NCBI GenBank assembly: GCA_002238965.1
Contig: MPNJ01000004.1
Span: 186,001 to 250,000 of the forward strand
Direction of reading: 5' to 3'
Length of the DNA stretch: 64,000 bases
From: Nitrospinae bacterium bin107
Lineage (GTDB): Bacteria; UBA8248
A model generated the notes under the pieces. The model did no database searches and was not told where the DNA came from. It saw nothing but the letters and a program-made list of their open reading frames with translations. Both the position numbers and the translations under genes were made by a program. Of the stretch, positions 25,819-32,514 are shown one piece after another. Positions within the stretch are counted from its first letter, which is position 1. Each line of letters opens with the position of its first letter.

Positions 25819-26208
25819 AAGGGGTTGTGGAATCCCTCTTGCGGGTTAGGCCGAACCATTCCCCCTTGAGGGTTCTTGCAGACCGACAAGAGAGAAAATC
25901 ACTCCCCTTGAGGGCCATCACCAAGATAGCAGGTTCAATCAACTCCCCCCTTGAGGGTCGGTCTATCCTCCTCGGGTAGACCGACGAAGAGCTGAGGGCG
26001 TAAGCCCGAAAGCGATTCGGTGGGGGGTATAACTCGGAGTGGCGATAAAACGCGATTTACCCCCCACCGAGTCAGCCTTCACCTGTCGGTTCGGCTTCCT
26101 CGTCGGTCTTCCCCGAGGGAGACCGACCCTCAAGGGGGGAGTGATTTTCTTTCTCCCCGGTAAGTAATATACGCCCGGTCTCGAAATCGGGACTTTCAAC
26201 AACCCCTA
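25819..26208. repeat. MITE-like nested inverted repeat element
   Basis: No gene lies in 25768-26252. Outer ends AGGGGTTGT (25820-25828) and ACAACCCCT (26199-26207) are complementary. Perfect 23-base arms lie at 25942-25964 and 26120-26142. Each arm carries its own small hairpin (GTCGGTCT with AGACCGAC). A central hairpin pairs about 26013-26031 with 26055-26073 through a GGTGGGGGGTA core. Two extra partial copies of the CCCCTTGAGGG core sit near 25861-25872 and 25903-25914. Size, no coding capacity and terminal repeats suggest a non-autonomous element. No target duplication is obvious. Confidence 0.7.
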
Positions 26209-26252
26209 TGAGGCGAATGAAACCCTATAAACGCACTCAATCTCTGCCTGCG

Positions 26253-26711
26253 CTAGATACTCACCTGGAAATTCGGTAGCCGAACGCCACCTCCCGCATC
26301 TGCAGACGCCGCGCTCAACTCCTCGAGCGTGGTCTCGCGCAGCGTCTTGTCAATCGCGTCTTCGAGTTTTTTCCAAAGCGCGCGGCTCCCGCACACCGGA
26401 ATGTTCGGACACGGCGCCGAGGAAGGCTCATCGCCGCAATCGACGGGCTGAATCGTCTCTCCTACCGCGCACAAAACATCGCGCATGTTGATCCCGGAAG
26501 GCGGGAGCGCCAGGATATAGCCGCCTCCCGGCCCCCGCGTGCTGCTCACCAGAGAAGCCCTGCGCATTTTCACGAATAATTGTTCGAGATAATGCTGGCT
26601 GATGCCGAGCTTGCCCGCTATCTGCGGCAAGGGAACGGGATGCGTCTGCGAATGCCTGGCCAGTTCTATCATGGCGAGCACGGCGTATCGTCCCTTGGTC
26701 GATATCTTCAT
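26253..26711 (-). CDS. Rrf2 family transcriptional regulator with three spaced cysteines
   Basis: 152 residues from the ATG at 26711, chosen because GAAAGGA sits upstream and Rrf2 proteins characteristically begin MKISTKGRYA. The upstream 36 codons lie partly in the preceding gene. The winged helix spans about residues 1-65 (LEQLFVKMRRASLVSSTRGPGGGY). Cysteines C92, C101 and C107 occupy the place of the IscR/NsrR Fe-S ligands, so it may sense Fe-S status, sulfur or redox state. CymR, another Rrf2 member, controls cysteine metabolism. As last gene of the thiocarboxylate operon it is a natural autoregulator. Confidence 0.9.
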   Translation of the reverse strand: MKISTKGRYAVLAMIELARHSQTHPVPLPQIAGKLGISQHYLEQLFVKMRRASLVSSTRGPGGGYILALPPSGINMRDVLCAVGETIQPVDCGDEPSSAPCPNIPVCGSRALWKKLEDAIDKTLRETTLEELSAASADAGGGVRLPNFQVSI

Positions 26712-26749
26712 CGGCGGCATCCTTTCATCATTTCTCCCGGTCCCATTCG

Positions 26750-27484
26750 CTAAGCGAGCGCTCCGCGCTTCATGGGGAATTTCGCTTGCCCGCGCGCTGC
26801 GAGCGCGCAGACGGGACAATCCGGGTCCTGGGCCACATCCACGCTCCCGACGGCGTTTGCCCGGAAATCAGCCGTCATCAGCCTGTTTGACCAGACGGGC
26901 TCGAACCCCTCCAGAACCCGCAGCGCGTCGGCGGCCTGCGCCATGCCCACGAAACCCGCCACCGCGCCGAAGACGCCCGCATCTCCGCAGTCGAGCCCGC
27001 GGGCGCCCGCGCCCTCCTCGCCAACCAGACAGCGCAGACACGCACTATGGCCCGGCAGAATCGTCATCATCTGGCCGAAAAAGCGCAAGACGCCCCCCAT
27101 CACCCACGGCCTGCCCGCTTCAGCGCAGGCCTCGTTCAGCGCGAGTTTTGTGGCCAGATTGTCGCTGCCATCGACGATGACGTCATAAGGCGCGATGATT
27201 CTGGCGACGTTCTCGCGCGTGAGTTTCTGGGGAATCTTGTCCACCGCCACCTCGGCGGAGAGCCTGAATATCGAATCCGCGCCCGAGTCCACCTTCAGGC
27301 GGCCGACGTCTTCGGTCCGGTGGAGAATCTGTCGGGCAAGGTTGTCGAGCGTCACGACGTCGTGATCCGCAAGCCCGACGCGGCCCACGCCGGACGCGGC
27401 CAGCGCCAGCGCGGCGGGGCAGCCCAGGCCGCCGACCCCCACGATGAGGGCGGATGTACGCGCCAGTGCGCTTTTACCGCTCAC
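26750..27484 (-). CDS. ThiF/MoeB/HesA-type E1-like adenylyltransferase, active subunit, lacking the N-terminal arginine segment
   Basis: 244 residues. The GTG start overlaps the JAMM stop (GTGA); no earlier start exists in frame. ATP site: VGVGGLG (15-21), D40/D42, NLARQ with R51, K64 and SDN with D108. Zinc pairs are C149/C152 and C223/C226, and C166 in LDCGDAGV matches the ThiF/MoeB reactive cysteine. It should adenylate the C-terminal glycine of the sulfur carrier encoded upstream and help load sulfur. Compared with MoeB it lacks about 20-25 N-terminal residues, including the RYxR arginines that reach the partner's ATP site. The degenerate E1 at 28959-29609 has exactly that segment. Confidence 0.9.
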   Translation of the reverse strand: MSGKSALARTSALIVGVGGLGCPAALALAASGVGRVGLADHDVVTLDNLARQILHRTEDVGRLKVDSGADSIFRLSAEVAVDKIPQKLTRENVARIIAPYDVIVDGSDNLATKLALNEACAEAGRPWVMGGVLRFFGQMMTILPGHSACLRCLVGEEGAGARGLDCGDAGVFGAVAGFVGMAQAADALRVLEGFEPVWSNRLMTADFRANAVGSVDVAQDPDCPVCALAARGQAKFPMKRGALA

Positions 27485-27975
27485 GCGCCCGCCTCCTCAA
27501 GAATTTCCAGTTCGCTTTCGACGAATTCTTTACGCCCCGCGTCCCAGGAATACACCTTCTGGCCGAGAACTACGCCTTCTCGCACGCTCATGACGACGTG
27601 CTCGGCATCGGGAAACGCCGGGATATCCCCGAAAGGAACCGCCGCATCCACGTCTTCCTGGGAAAAATAGGCGTCCTCGTCCGGGTGGCTGTGAAAGATG
27701 CCGCGAACCACCTCGCCGGCCTCCTCGGCCCGCCTGGCGATGCGTTCGAACTCGAAGGGATCGATCAAAAAGGCGCGCCGCGCCGTCCGGGGATAAATTT
27801 CCGGGTCCTTTTCGTGCATCTCGTTCTGTACGTTTTTACACGGCAAAAGAGCGAGCGTATCTTCTTGCTCCCCTCGCGCCCGCGGAGGGCCGATGATCAA
27901 ACCGCAACACTCATCGGGATACCCCTCGCGCGCGTGGCGGTGCATCGCCTCCACCTGTTCTAGTGTCAGACGCAA
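27481..27975 (-). CDS. JAMM/MPN+ metalloprotease (Mec-like)
   Basis: 164 residues. TTG at 27975 is the start, with GGGAGG 6 bases upstream, just after the CysM-like stop. The JAMM zinc site is complete: E22 in YPDECCG, H95-S-H97-P98, S105 and D108. In Mycobacterium tuberculosis the equivalent enzyme (Mec+) cuts cysteine from the CysO-cysteine adduct. In Pseudomonas (QbsD) and Wolinella (HcyD) such enzymes also trim the carrier's C terminus to GG. The carrier here ends GGR, so both tasks are plausible. It is cytosolic. Confidence 0.92.
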   Translation of the reverse strand: MRLTLEQVEAMHRHAREGYPDECCGLIIGPPRARGEQEDTLALLPCKNVQNEMHEKDPEIYPRTARRAFLIDPFEFERIARRAEEAGEVVRGIFHSHPDEDAYFSQEDVDAAVPFGDIPAFPDAEHVVMSVREGVVLGQKVYSWDAGRKEFVESELEILEEAGA

Positions 27976-27986
27976 ATCAAGCCTCC

Positions 27987-28925
27987 CTAACGCGCTTCGC
28001 TCAAGTACCTGTCCCCCCCGTCGGGAAACAGGGTGACGATAACGCCCTTCCCTATTTGCTTCGCCACTTCGCGCACGCCCACGAGCGCGGCCCCCGCCGA
28101 ATGGCCGATGAAGAGACCCTCTTCTTTCGAGATTCGGTCGGCCAGGTCGTAGCTCTCCTCGGTCCCCGCCGGAATCAGGTTGTCGTGCACGCCCTCGTCG
28201 TAAATCCCCGGGCGGATGGCCGTGGGGATGTGCTTCATGCCTTCCAGGCCGTGAAACGATTCAGACGGCATGACCGCATGAACCACGACGTCGGGCTTTT
28301 TGGCCTTCAAGCCGCGCCCCGTTCCCACCAGGGTGCCCGTGGTGCCGAGACCCGCGACGAAGTGCTCCACGCGCCCGCCGGTCTGCTCCAGAATCTCAGG
28401 CGCCGTGGTCTCCACGTGGGCGAGCGGGTTGGCGGGGTTGTCGTACTGACAGGGCAGAAAGTATTTCTCCGGCTCCTCGCGGTGCATCTTCGCCGCGAGG
28501 CGCTGCGCCCCGTCGGAACCCTCCAGGGGGTCCGAGAGAACGATATCGGCCCCGTAGCCCTTGAGCGTCGCCTTGCGCTCATCGCTCGCGTTCGCGGGCA
28601 GGACGAGGCGAACGGGAATCCCCAAAGCCGCGCCGATCATGGCGTAGGCGATGCCGGTGTTCCCGCTCGTGGAATCGAGCAGAATCTTGCCGGGGCGCAA
28701 TTCTCCCGTTTCCAGGCCGTCCTTCACCATGAAGAGCGCAGGCCTGTCCTTCACCGAGCCGCCCGGGTTGAACCACTCCGCCTTGGCGTATACCTCCACT
28801 TCCGGGAATTCGCTCTCGAACAACTTGATTTCGAGCAAGGGGGTGTTGCCGATACACTTGATGATTGGGGAATCCTCTAGATTTCTGAACGCACTCGCCG
28901 GATTCTCCACTGTCGATTCGACCAT
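27987..28925 (-). CDS. cysM: CysM-like PLP cysteine synthase
   Basis: 312 residues, fold-type II. The Schiff-base lysine is K59 in NPGGSVKDRP, the substrate loop is STSGNTGIAYA near residues 85-95, and HFVAGLGTTGTLVGTG near 188-203 binds the PLP phosphate. This last block and its length resemble M. tuberculosis CysM, which accepts sulfur from CysO thiocarboxylate onto O-phosphoserine. Here the enzyme sits between the degenerate E1 and the JAMM protease, which supports that chemistry. O-acetylserine or homoserine esters remain possible. GAGGG lies 9 bases before the ATG. Confidence 0.88.
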   Translation of the reverse strand: MVESTVENPASAFRNLEDSPIIKCIGNTPLLEIKLFESEFPEVEVYAKAEWFNPGGSVKDRPALFMVKDGLETGELRPGKILLDSTSGNTGIAYAMIGAALGIPVRLVLPANASDERKATLKGYGADIVLSDPLEGSDGAQRLAAKMHREEPEKYFLPCQYDNPANPLAHVETTAPEILEQTGGRVEHFVAGLGTTGTLVGTGRGLKAKKPDVVVHAVMPSESFHGLEGMKHIPTAIRPGIYDEGVHDNLIPAGTEESYDLADRISKEEGLFIGHSAGAALVGVREVAKQIGKGVIVTLFPDGGDRYLSEAR

Positions 28926-28958
28926 TGATATGGCCCTCGCACTTTGTTCCTGAAAATC

Positions 28959-29609
28959 TCAGGAAAGGTTCGCATGCGCCTCAATCAAGCCATGCGAAAA
29001 ATCGAAACGGGCCTGCGTAGTCGACCCCACTGTATCCGTCTCATTCACCAGATGCCTTAAAGTTCTGGCGGCCAGCCATGCGCCCAGAGCTCCCTGGGCC
29101 GCCACCGTCGAGGCTGTCCCTCCTTGAGGCGCCATACCCGGCTTCTCCAGGATTCCGGGGCCTTCTGAAATCTCTCCCGCCTCGCCAAGGCTCCCGCCTC
29201 GTATGACGAATTTTCCCATTGACTTAGATGACTCGAAATCTTCGGCGGACGCATCGCCCAGCCAGACGAGGGCGTCGAAAACCTCTTCCGCTCCCTCACC
29301 CGGGCGAATGGAAACCAGCCTCGAATCGGGATTGAGCCTCTTGAGCCCATTGCCCAGGCTGCCGCCATAGAAGGCGCAGAGCGGCGATTCCTGCTTCAAT
29401 CCATCGCTCTCATGCAGAGGACACCAGCCGATCCGGCCCACGCCCGCAGCGGCCAGATAGGCCAGGGCCATGAGCGCCGCGCTTTCCTCATCCTCAGAAA
29501 AGAAAATGAGGACGGAAGATGCGAGCAAGCGCTCCTGACCGACCCCTCCCACACCGGGGAGCAGAATGTGTCGGCTGTAGCGCTGAATCTGCTCTTCGCT
29601 CAGGCCCAA
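28959..29609 (-). CDS. Degenerate E1-like (ThiF/MoeB fold) protein retaining the N-terminal arginine segment
   Basis: 216 residues. TTG start at 29609 with AGGAGAG 7 bases upstream. The first 30 residues, LSEEQIQRYSRHILLPG and GGVGQERL, are the standard start of MoeB/ThiF/HesA, with R13 matching MoeB R14, the arginine that completes the partner's ATP site. After that, the GxGGLG nucleotide loop reads FFSEDEES, and the ADP-binding, reactive-cysteine and zinc CxxC motifs are all missing. The overall fold still seems kept (LAAAGVGRIGW, late ARFDFSHGLIEA). It looks like an inactive adenylation subunit, a partner to the E1 at 26750-27484. Confidence 0.8.
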   Translation of the reverse strand: MGLSEEQIQRYSRHILLPGVGGVGQERLLASSVLIFFSEDEESAALMALAYLAAAGVGRIGWCPLHESDGLKQESPLCAFYGGSLGNGLKRLNPDSRLVSIRPGEGAEEVFDALVWLGDASAEDFESSKSMGKFVIRGGSLGEAGEISEGPGILEKPGMAPQGGTASTVAAQGALGAWLAARTLRHLVNETDTVGSTTQARFDFSHGLIEAHANLS

Positions 29610-29642
29610 GGGACGACTCTCCTCTCGGGAGTTTTCGGACGA

Positions 29643-29921
29643 TTACCGGCCGCCCGCGATGGCCGGCACGATGGAGACCTCATCCCCGTCGCTCACCGCC
29701 GTTCCCTCGCCCTGCAGGAAGCGGATGTCTTCCTGGTTCACATAGATATTCACGAAGCGGCGCAGCTTGCCCTCTTCGTCATAGAGGCGCTGGCCGATGC
29801 CCGCGAACTGGCTGTCGAGGTTGGCGAGCACTTCCTTCACGTCCGCGCCCGCGATATCCACGGCGTCCTGCTGCTGGGTGAACTCCTGTAAGGGTGTCGG
29901 AATACGAACCGTTACCGCCAT
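29643..29921 (-). CDS. cysO: CysO/MoaD/ThiS-type sulfur carrier protein with C-terminal GGR
   Basis: 92 residues of beta-grasp fold: VTVRIPTPLQEFT start, VKEVLANLD, FVNIYVNQEDIRFLQGEGTAVSDGDEVSIVPAIAGG at the end. Carrier proteins of this class end in GG, whose carboxylate is adenylated by an E1 and converted to a thiocarboxylate. Here one arginine follows (GGR, then TAA), so it would need trimming, presumably by the JAMM protease of the same operon. AGGAG precedes the ATG. It lies between the first cysteine synthase and the degenerate E1. Confidence 0.92.
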   Translation of the reverse strand: MAVTVRIPTPLQEFTQQQDAVDIAGADVKEVLANLDSQFAGIGQRLYDEEGKLRRFVNIYVNQEDIRFLQGEGTAVSDGDEVSIVPAIAGGR

Positions 29922-29974
29922 TTCTCTCTCCTGATCTGAATGCCCCGCCTTCCGGGGATGCCGAATGAAGATTT

Positions 29975-30934
29975 CTAGCGAAAATGCTGCTCCAGACTAT
30001 AATATCTCTCCCAGCCGTCGGGAATGACGACCACCACGTTTTCCTCGGGACTCATCCGCCGCGCCACCTGCAGGGCGGCGCTTACCGCGGCGCCCGCCGA
30101 AATGCCCGCGGCCATGCCCTCCTCGCGGCTCAGGGCCTTGCTCATGTCGTAGGCGTCCGAATCGCTCACCGTCATCACCTCGTCGATGATCGCGCGGTTC
30201 AACACGGCGGGAATAAATCCCGCGCCGATACCCTGAATCTGGTGCGGGCCCGGCTCCCCGCCCGAGAGAACGGCGGATGCGGCGGGCTCCACCCCTACGA
30301 CGAGTGCTTCCGGCCTCTTCTCCTTCAGGACCTCCCCCACGCCCGTGATGGTGCCTCCCGTCCCCACGCCCGCCACGAAGGCGTCCACCGATTCCGCGCC
30401 CATATCGCGCAGAATCTCCCGCGCCGTGGTTCTGCGGTGGATTTCCGGGTTGGCCGGGTTGTTGAACTGCTGGGGCATGTAGTAGTCCGGGTTCTCCTCC
30501 AGGATGGCTTCCGCCATCACGAGCGAGCCGTACATGCCGCCCTCGCTGGAGCTGAATACCACCTCGGCCCCGTAGCCCGTGAGCAGGGAGTTGCGCTCGT
30601 GGCTCATGCTCTTGCTGAGCACGATGATCGTCCTGTAGCCGCGAATGGCGCCGATGAGCGCGAGGCCTATCCCCGTGTTGCCGCTCGTGGGTTCGATAAT
30701 CGTCCCGCCGGGCTTCAGGAGGCCGCGCCGCTCGGCGTCGAGTACCATGCTGAGCGCGATGCGATCCTTCACGCTTCCGCCGGGGTTGTACTGCTCGAGT
30801 TTCGCGAATACGCGCGCGCCCGACGCATCTGGCAGTCGCTGCAGTTGTACGAGGCTCGTGCTTCCGATGCGATCGATGAGCGAGGGAAGCGCCCTCAGAA
30901 TCTGGGGCGGACGGCCCCGGGTGCCCAATGCCAT
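29975..30934 (-). CDS. Cysteine synthase (CysK/CysM family)
   Basis: 319 residues from the ATG at 30934, where GGAAGGG lies 7 bases upstream. An extension to 30994 would run through the promoter. K56 in NPGGSVKDR is the PLP lysine, PTSGNTGIGLA the substrate loop, and SGGEPGPHQIQGIGAGFIP a typical O-acetylserine sulfhydrylase block. It is closer to CysK than the second synthase of the operon. It makes cysteine from an activated serine and sulfide, or from carrier thiocarboxylate. It is the first gene of the seven-gene operon. Confidence 0.9.
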   Translation of the reverse strand: MALGTRGRPPQILRALPSLIDRIGSTSLVQLQRLPDASGARVFAKLEQYNPGGSVKDRIALSMVLDAERRGLLKPGGTIIEPTSGNTGIGLALIGAIRGYRTIIVLSKSMSHERNSLLTGYGAEVVFSSSEGGMYGSLVMAEAILEENPDYYMPQQFNNPANPEIHRRTTAREILRDMGAESVDAFVAGVGTGGTITGVGEVLKEKRPEALVVGVEPAASAVLSGGEPGPHQIQGIGAGFIPAVLNRAIIDEVMTVSDSDAYDMSKALSREEGMAAGISAGAAVSAALQVARRMSPEENVVVVIPDGWERYYSLEQHFR

Positions 30935-30980
30935 GAGAGTGCCCTTCCAAATCTTTTTACAAAGACCAGCCGAGCGTGAG

Positions 30981-31007
30981 ACTATAATTCCCAAACAAAT
31001 TTGTCAA
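30981..31007 (-). promoter_or_regulatory. Promoter of the thiocarboxylate/cysteine operon with an internal palindrome
   Basis: On the minus strand a perfect TTGACA (31007-31002) and TATAGT (30986-30981) are only 15 bases apart. The perfect palindrome ACAAATTTGT (30995-31004) overlaps the -35 and spacer. GGGAATT occurs twice, flanking this block. The short spacer and the dyad suggest control, most simply by the Rrf2 regulator encoded at the operon's end. That link is inference. Confidence 0.5.
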
Positions 31008-31138
31008 GAATTCCCCATTAAAGCGTTTTTCCATTTTTTCTTCTCTTCGACATATTTCTGACATACTCTCAATATATCCTCGGTGTGCTACATTTCCATG
31101 TCGCATCGTCTTATGATGTGACGCGAGAGGAGAGAGAC

Positions 31139-31960
31139 ATGGGGACATCCACGGGCGTTCCTCCCATCGTCCTGACGATTGCGGGTTCGGATTCTGGCGG
31201 CGGCGCCGGGATTCAGGCCGACATCAAGACTTTCAGTGCATTCGGCGTCTATGGCGCCTCGGTCATCACCGCTCTGACGGCGCAGAACACCGTAGGCGTG
31301 CAGGGGGTGCACGGCGCGCCGCCCGATTTCATCGCTGCGCAATTCGACTCGGTGTGCTCGGATTTAAGCGTAGCGAGCGCCAAAATAGGCATGCTAGCCA
31401 CGGTCGACGTCATCGAAGTCGTGGCCGAAAAGCTCCAGGAACACGCGCTCGCGCGCGTCGTGCTCGACCCGGTGATGGTCGCCAAAAGCGGAGACCGCCT
31501 CCTGGCGCCCGACGCGAGAGAGGCGCTCGTCGAAAAACTCTTCCCGCTGGCCGAGGTCGTCACCCCCAATACGGAAGAAGCGCGCGATATTCTTGAATCC
31601 GGAGAAATCGAAAACCTCGCACAGATGAAATACGCCGTCCGGGCCCTCCACGAGCGGGGGGCGAAATGCGTTCTGCTCAAAGGGGGCCACATCACCGACG
31701 GGGCGGTGGACATTTTTTTCGACGGAGAAATCGAGGTCGCCCTGGAAGGCAGGCGGGTCGACACCCCGCACACCCACGGGACGGGATGCACGCTCTCCTC
31801 GGCCATCGCGGCGGGCCTGGCGCAGGGAGAGTCCACCATCGAGGCGGTGAAGAGGGCGAAGGATTTCATTCAGGGCGCCATCGAGAACGCGCTCGACATT
31901 GGAAACGGCAGGGGCCCGCTCAACCACATGTACCGCAGGCGCGTGGAACAATCGTCATGA
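31139..31960 (+). CDS. thiD: Hydroxymethylpyrimidine/phosphomethylpyrimidine kinase
   Basis: 273 residues from the ATG at 31139 (GAGGAGAG 6 bases upstream); the frame reaches back to 31085 without a ribosome site. ThiD landmarks are LTIAGSDSGGGAGIQADIK (start), TALTAQNTVGVQGV, the DPVMVAKSGDRLL block and the anion hole THGTGCTLSSAIAAGLA with its catalytic cysteine/aspartate region. It phosphorylates HMP and HMP-P in thiamine synthesis. No TPP riboswitch is evident upstream. It is divergent from the operon that also uses a ThiS-type carrier, which may be chance. Confidence 0.95.
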   Translation: MGTSTGVPPIVLTIAGSDSGGGAGIQADIKTFSAFGVYGASVITALTAQNTVGVQGVHGAPPDFIAAQFDSVCSDLSVASAKIGMLATVDVIEVVAEKLQEHALARVVLDPVMVAKSGDRLLAPDAREALVEKLFPLAEVVTPNTEEARDILESGEIENLAQMKYAVRALHERGAKCVLLKGGHITDGAVDIFFDGEIEVALEGRRVDTPHTHGTGCTLSSAIAAGLAQGESTIEAVKRAKDFIQGAIENALDIGNGRGPLNHMYRRRVEQSS

Positions 31961-32029
31961 GCCGCGTATTCTCTAGCCAACGGATTTTTTATTAAACAGG
32001 CCACGTTTCTACAATTCGAAGGAGCCGTT

Positions 32030-32434
32030 ATGAGCGATAGCAAACCATTGCGCGTGCGGGAGAGCGAAGCCCTGAGCGGGGAATTGCCCGTGCCCGGAGG
32101 CAGGAGCATGTTCCGCATTCTGCTGGATGAAGAGACGGTGGGCGCAAAGCAGTTCGCCTTGCTCATCAACGAATTCGACCCGGGCCTCACCTCCACCGCC
32201 CACAAGCACGACAAAGAAGAACACGCCTTCTACATCATCAGCGGAACGGGGGTGATCGACATCGAGGGAGAGAAGATTCCCGTCGAGGCGGGCGACGCCG
32301 TCTTCGTGCCTCCGGGCAACATGCACCAAATCACTAGCACGGGTGACGCGCTGTTCAAATATATGGTTTTATATTCGCCTCCGGGCCCCAACGTGGCGCT
32401 TAGGGAAAAAGGCGGCTATGGACTCGCCGAATGA
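32030..32434 (+). CDS. Cupin domain protein
   Basis: 134 residues. A single cupin: HKHDKEEHAFYIISGTG (about residues 58-74) gives the metal ligands of cupin motif 1 (two H, one E, and a final G), and PPGNMHQI (about 97-104) gives the motif 2 histidine. The fold is a small beta-barrel, usually metal-binding. Such stand-alone cupins include isomerases, dioxygenases and sugar-binding proteins, so the function is open. AAGGAG precedes the ATG. It is 69 bases after thiD. Confidence 0.88.
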   Translation: MSDSKPLRVRESEALSGELPVPGGRSMFRILLDEETVGAKQFALLINEFDPGLTSTAHKHDKEEHAFYIISGTGVIDIEGEKIPVEAGDAVFVPPGNMHQITSTGDALFKYMVLYSPPGPNVALREKGGYGLAE

Positions 32435-32449
32435 TTCGGGCCCGAAGCA

Positions 32450-32478
32450 TTAAATCGTCTTCATGAATTCGGTATAAT
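32450..32478 (+). promoter_or_regulatory. Likely promoter of the glucan phosphorylase gene
   Basis: A perfect TATAAT (32473-32478) with a weak -35 (TTAAAT, 32450-32455, 17-base spacer), 36 bases before the ATG. The leader ends in a nine-A run directly before the ATG with only GGGA as ribosome site. Confidence 0.4.
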
Positions 32479-32514
32479 GGACTGACTCAATATCCTTATC
32501 GGGAACAAAAAAAA

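Noticed and set aside
25859-26160. CRISPR array, because CCCCTTGAGGG recurs.
   Set aside because: Copies are unevenly spaced, differ in length and one is inverted; no spacers of constant size and no cas genes. A nested inverted-repeat element fits better.
29975-30994. Longer start at 30994 for the first cysteine synthase.
   Set aside because: The extra 20 codons overlap the promoter boxes and lack family similarity; the ATG at 30934 has a strong ribosome site.
31085-31138. TPP riboswitch before thiD.
   Set aside because: The leader is short and contains none of the conserved thi-box core such as CTGAGA; none could be folded by eye.
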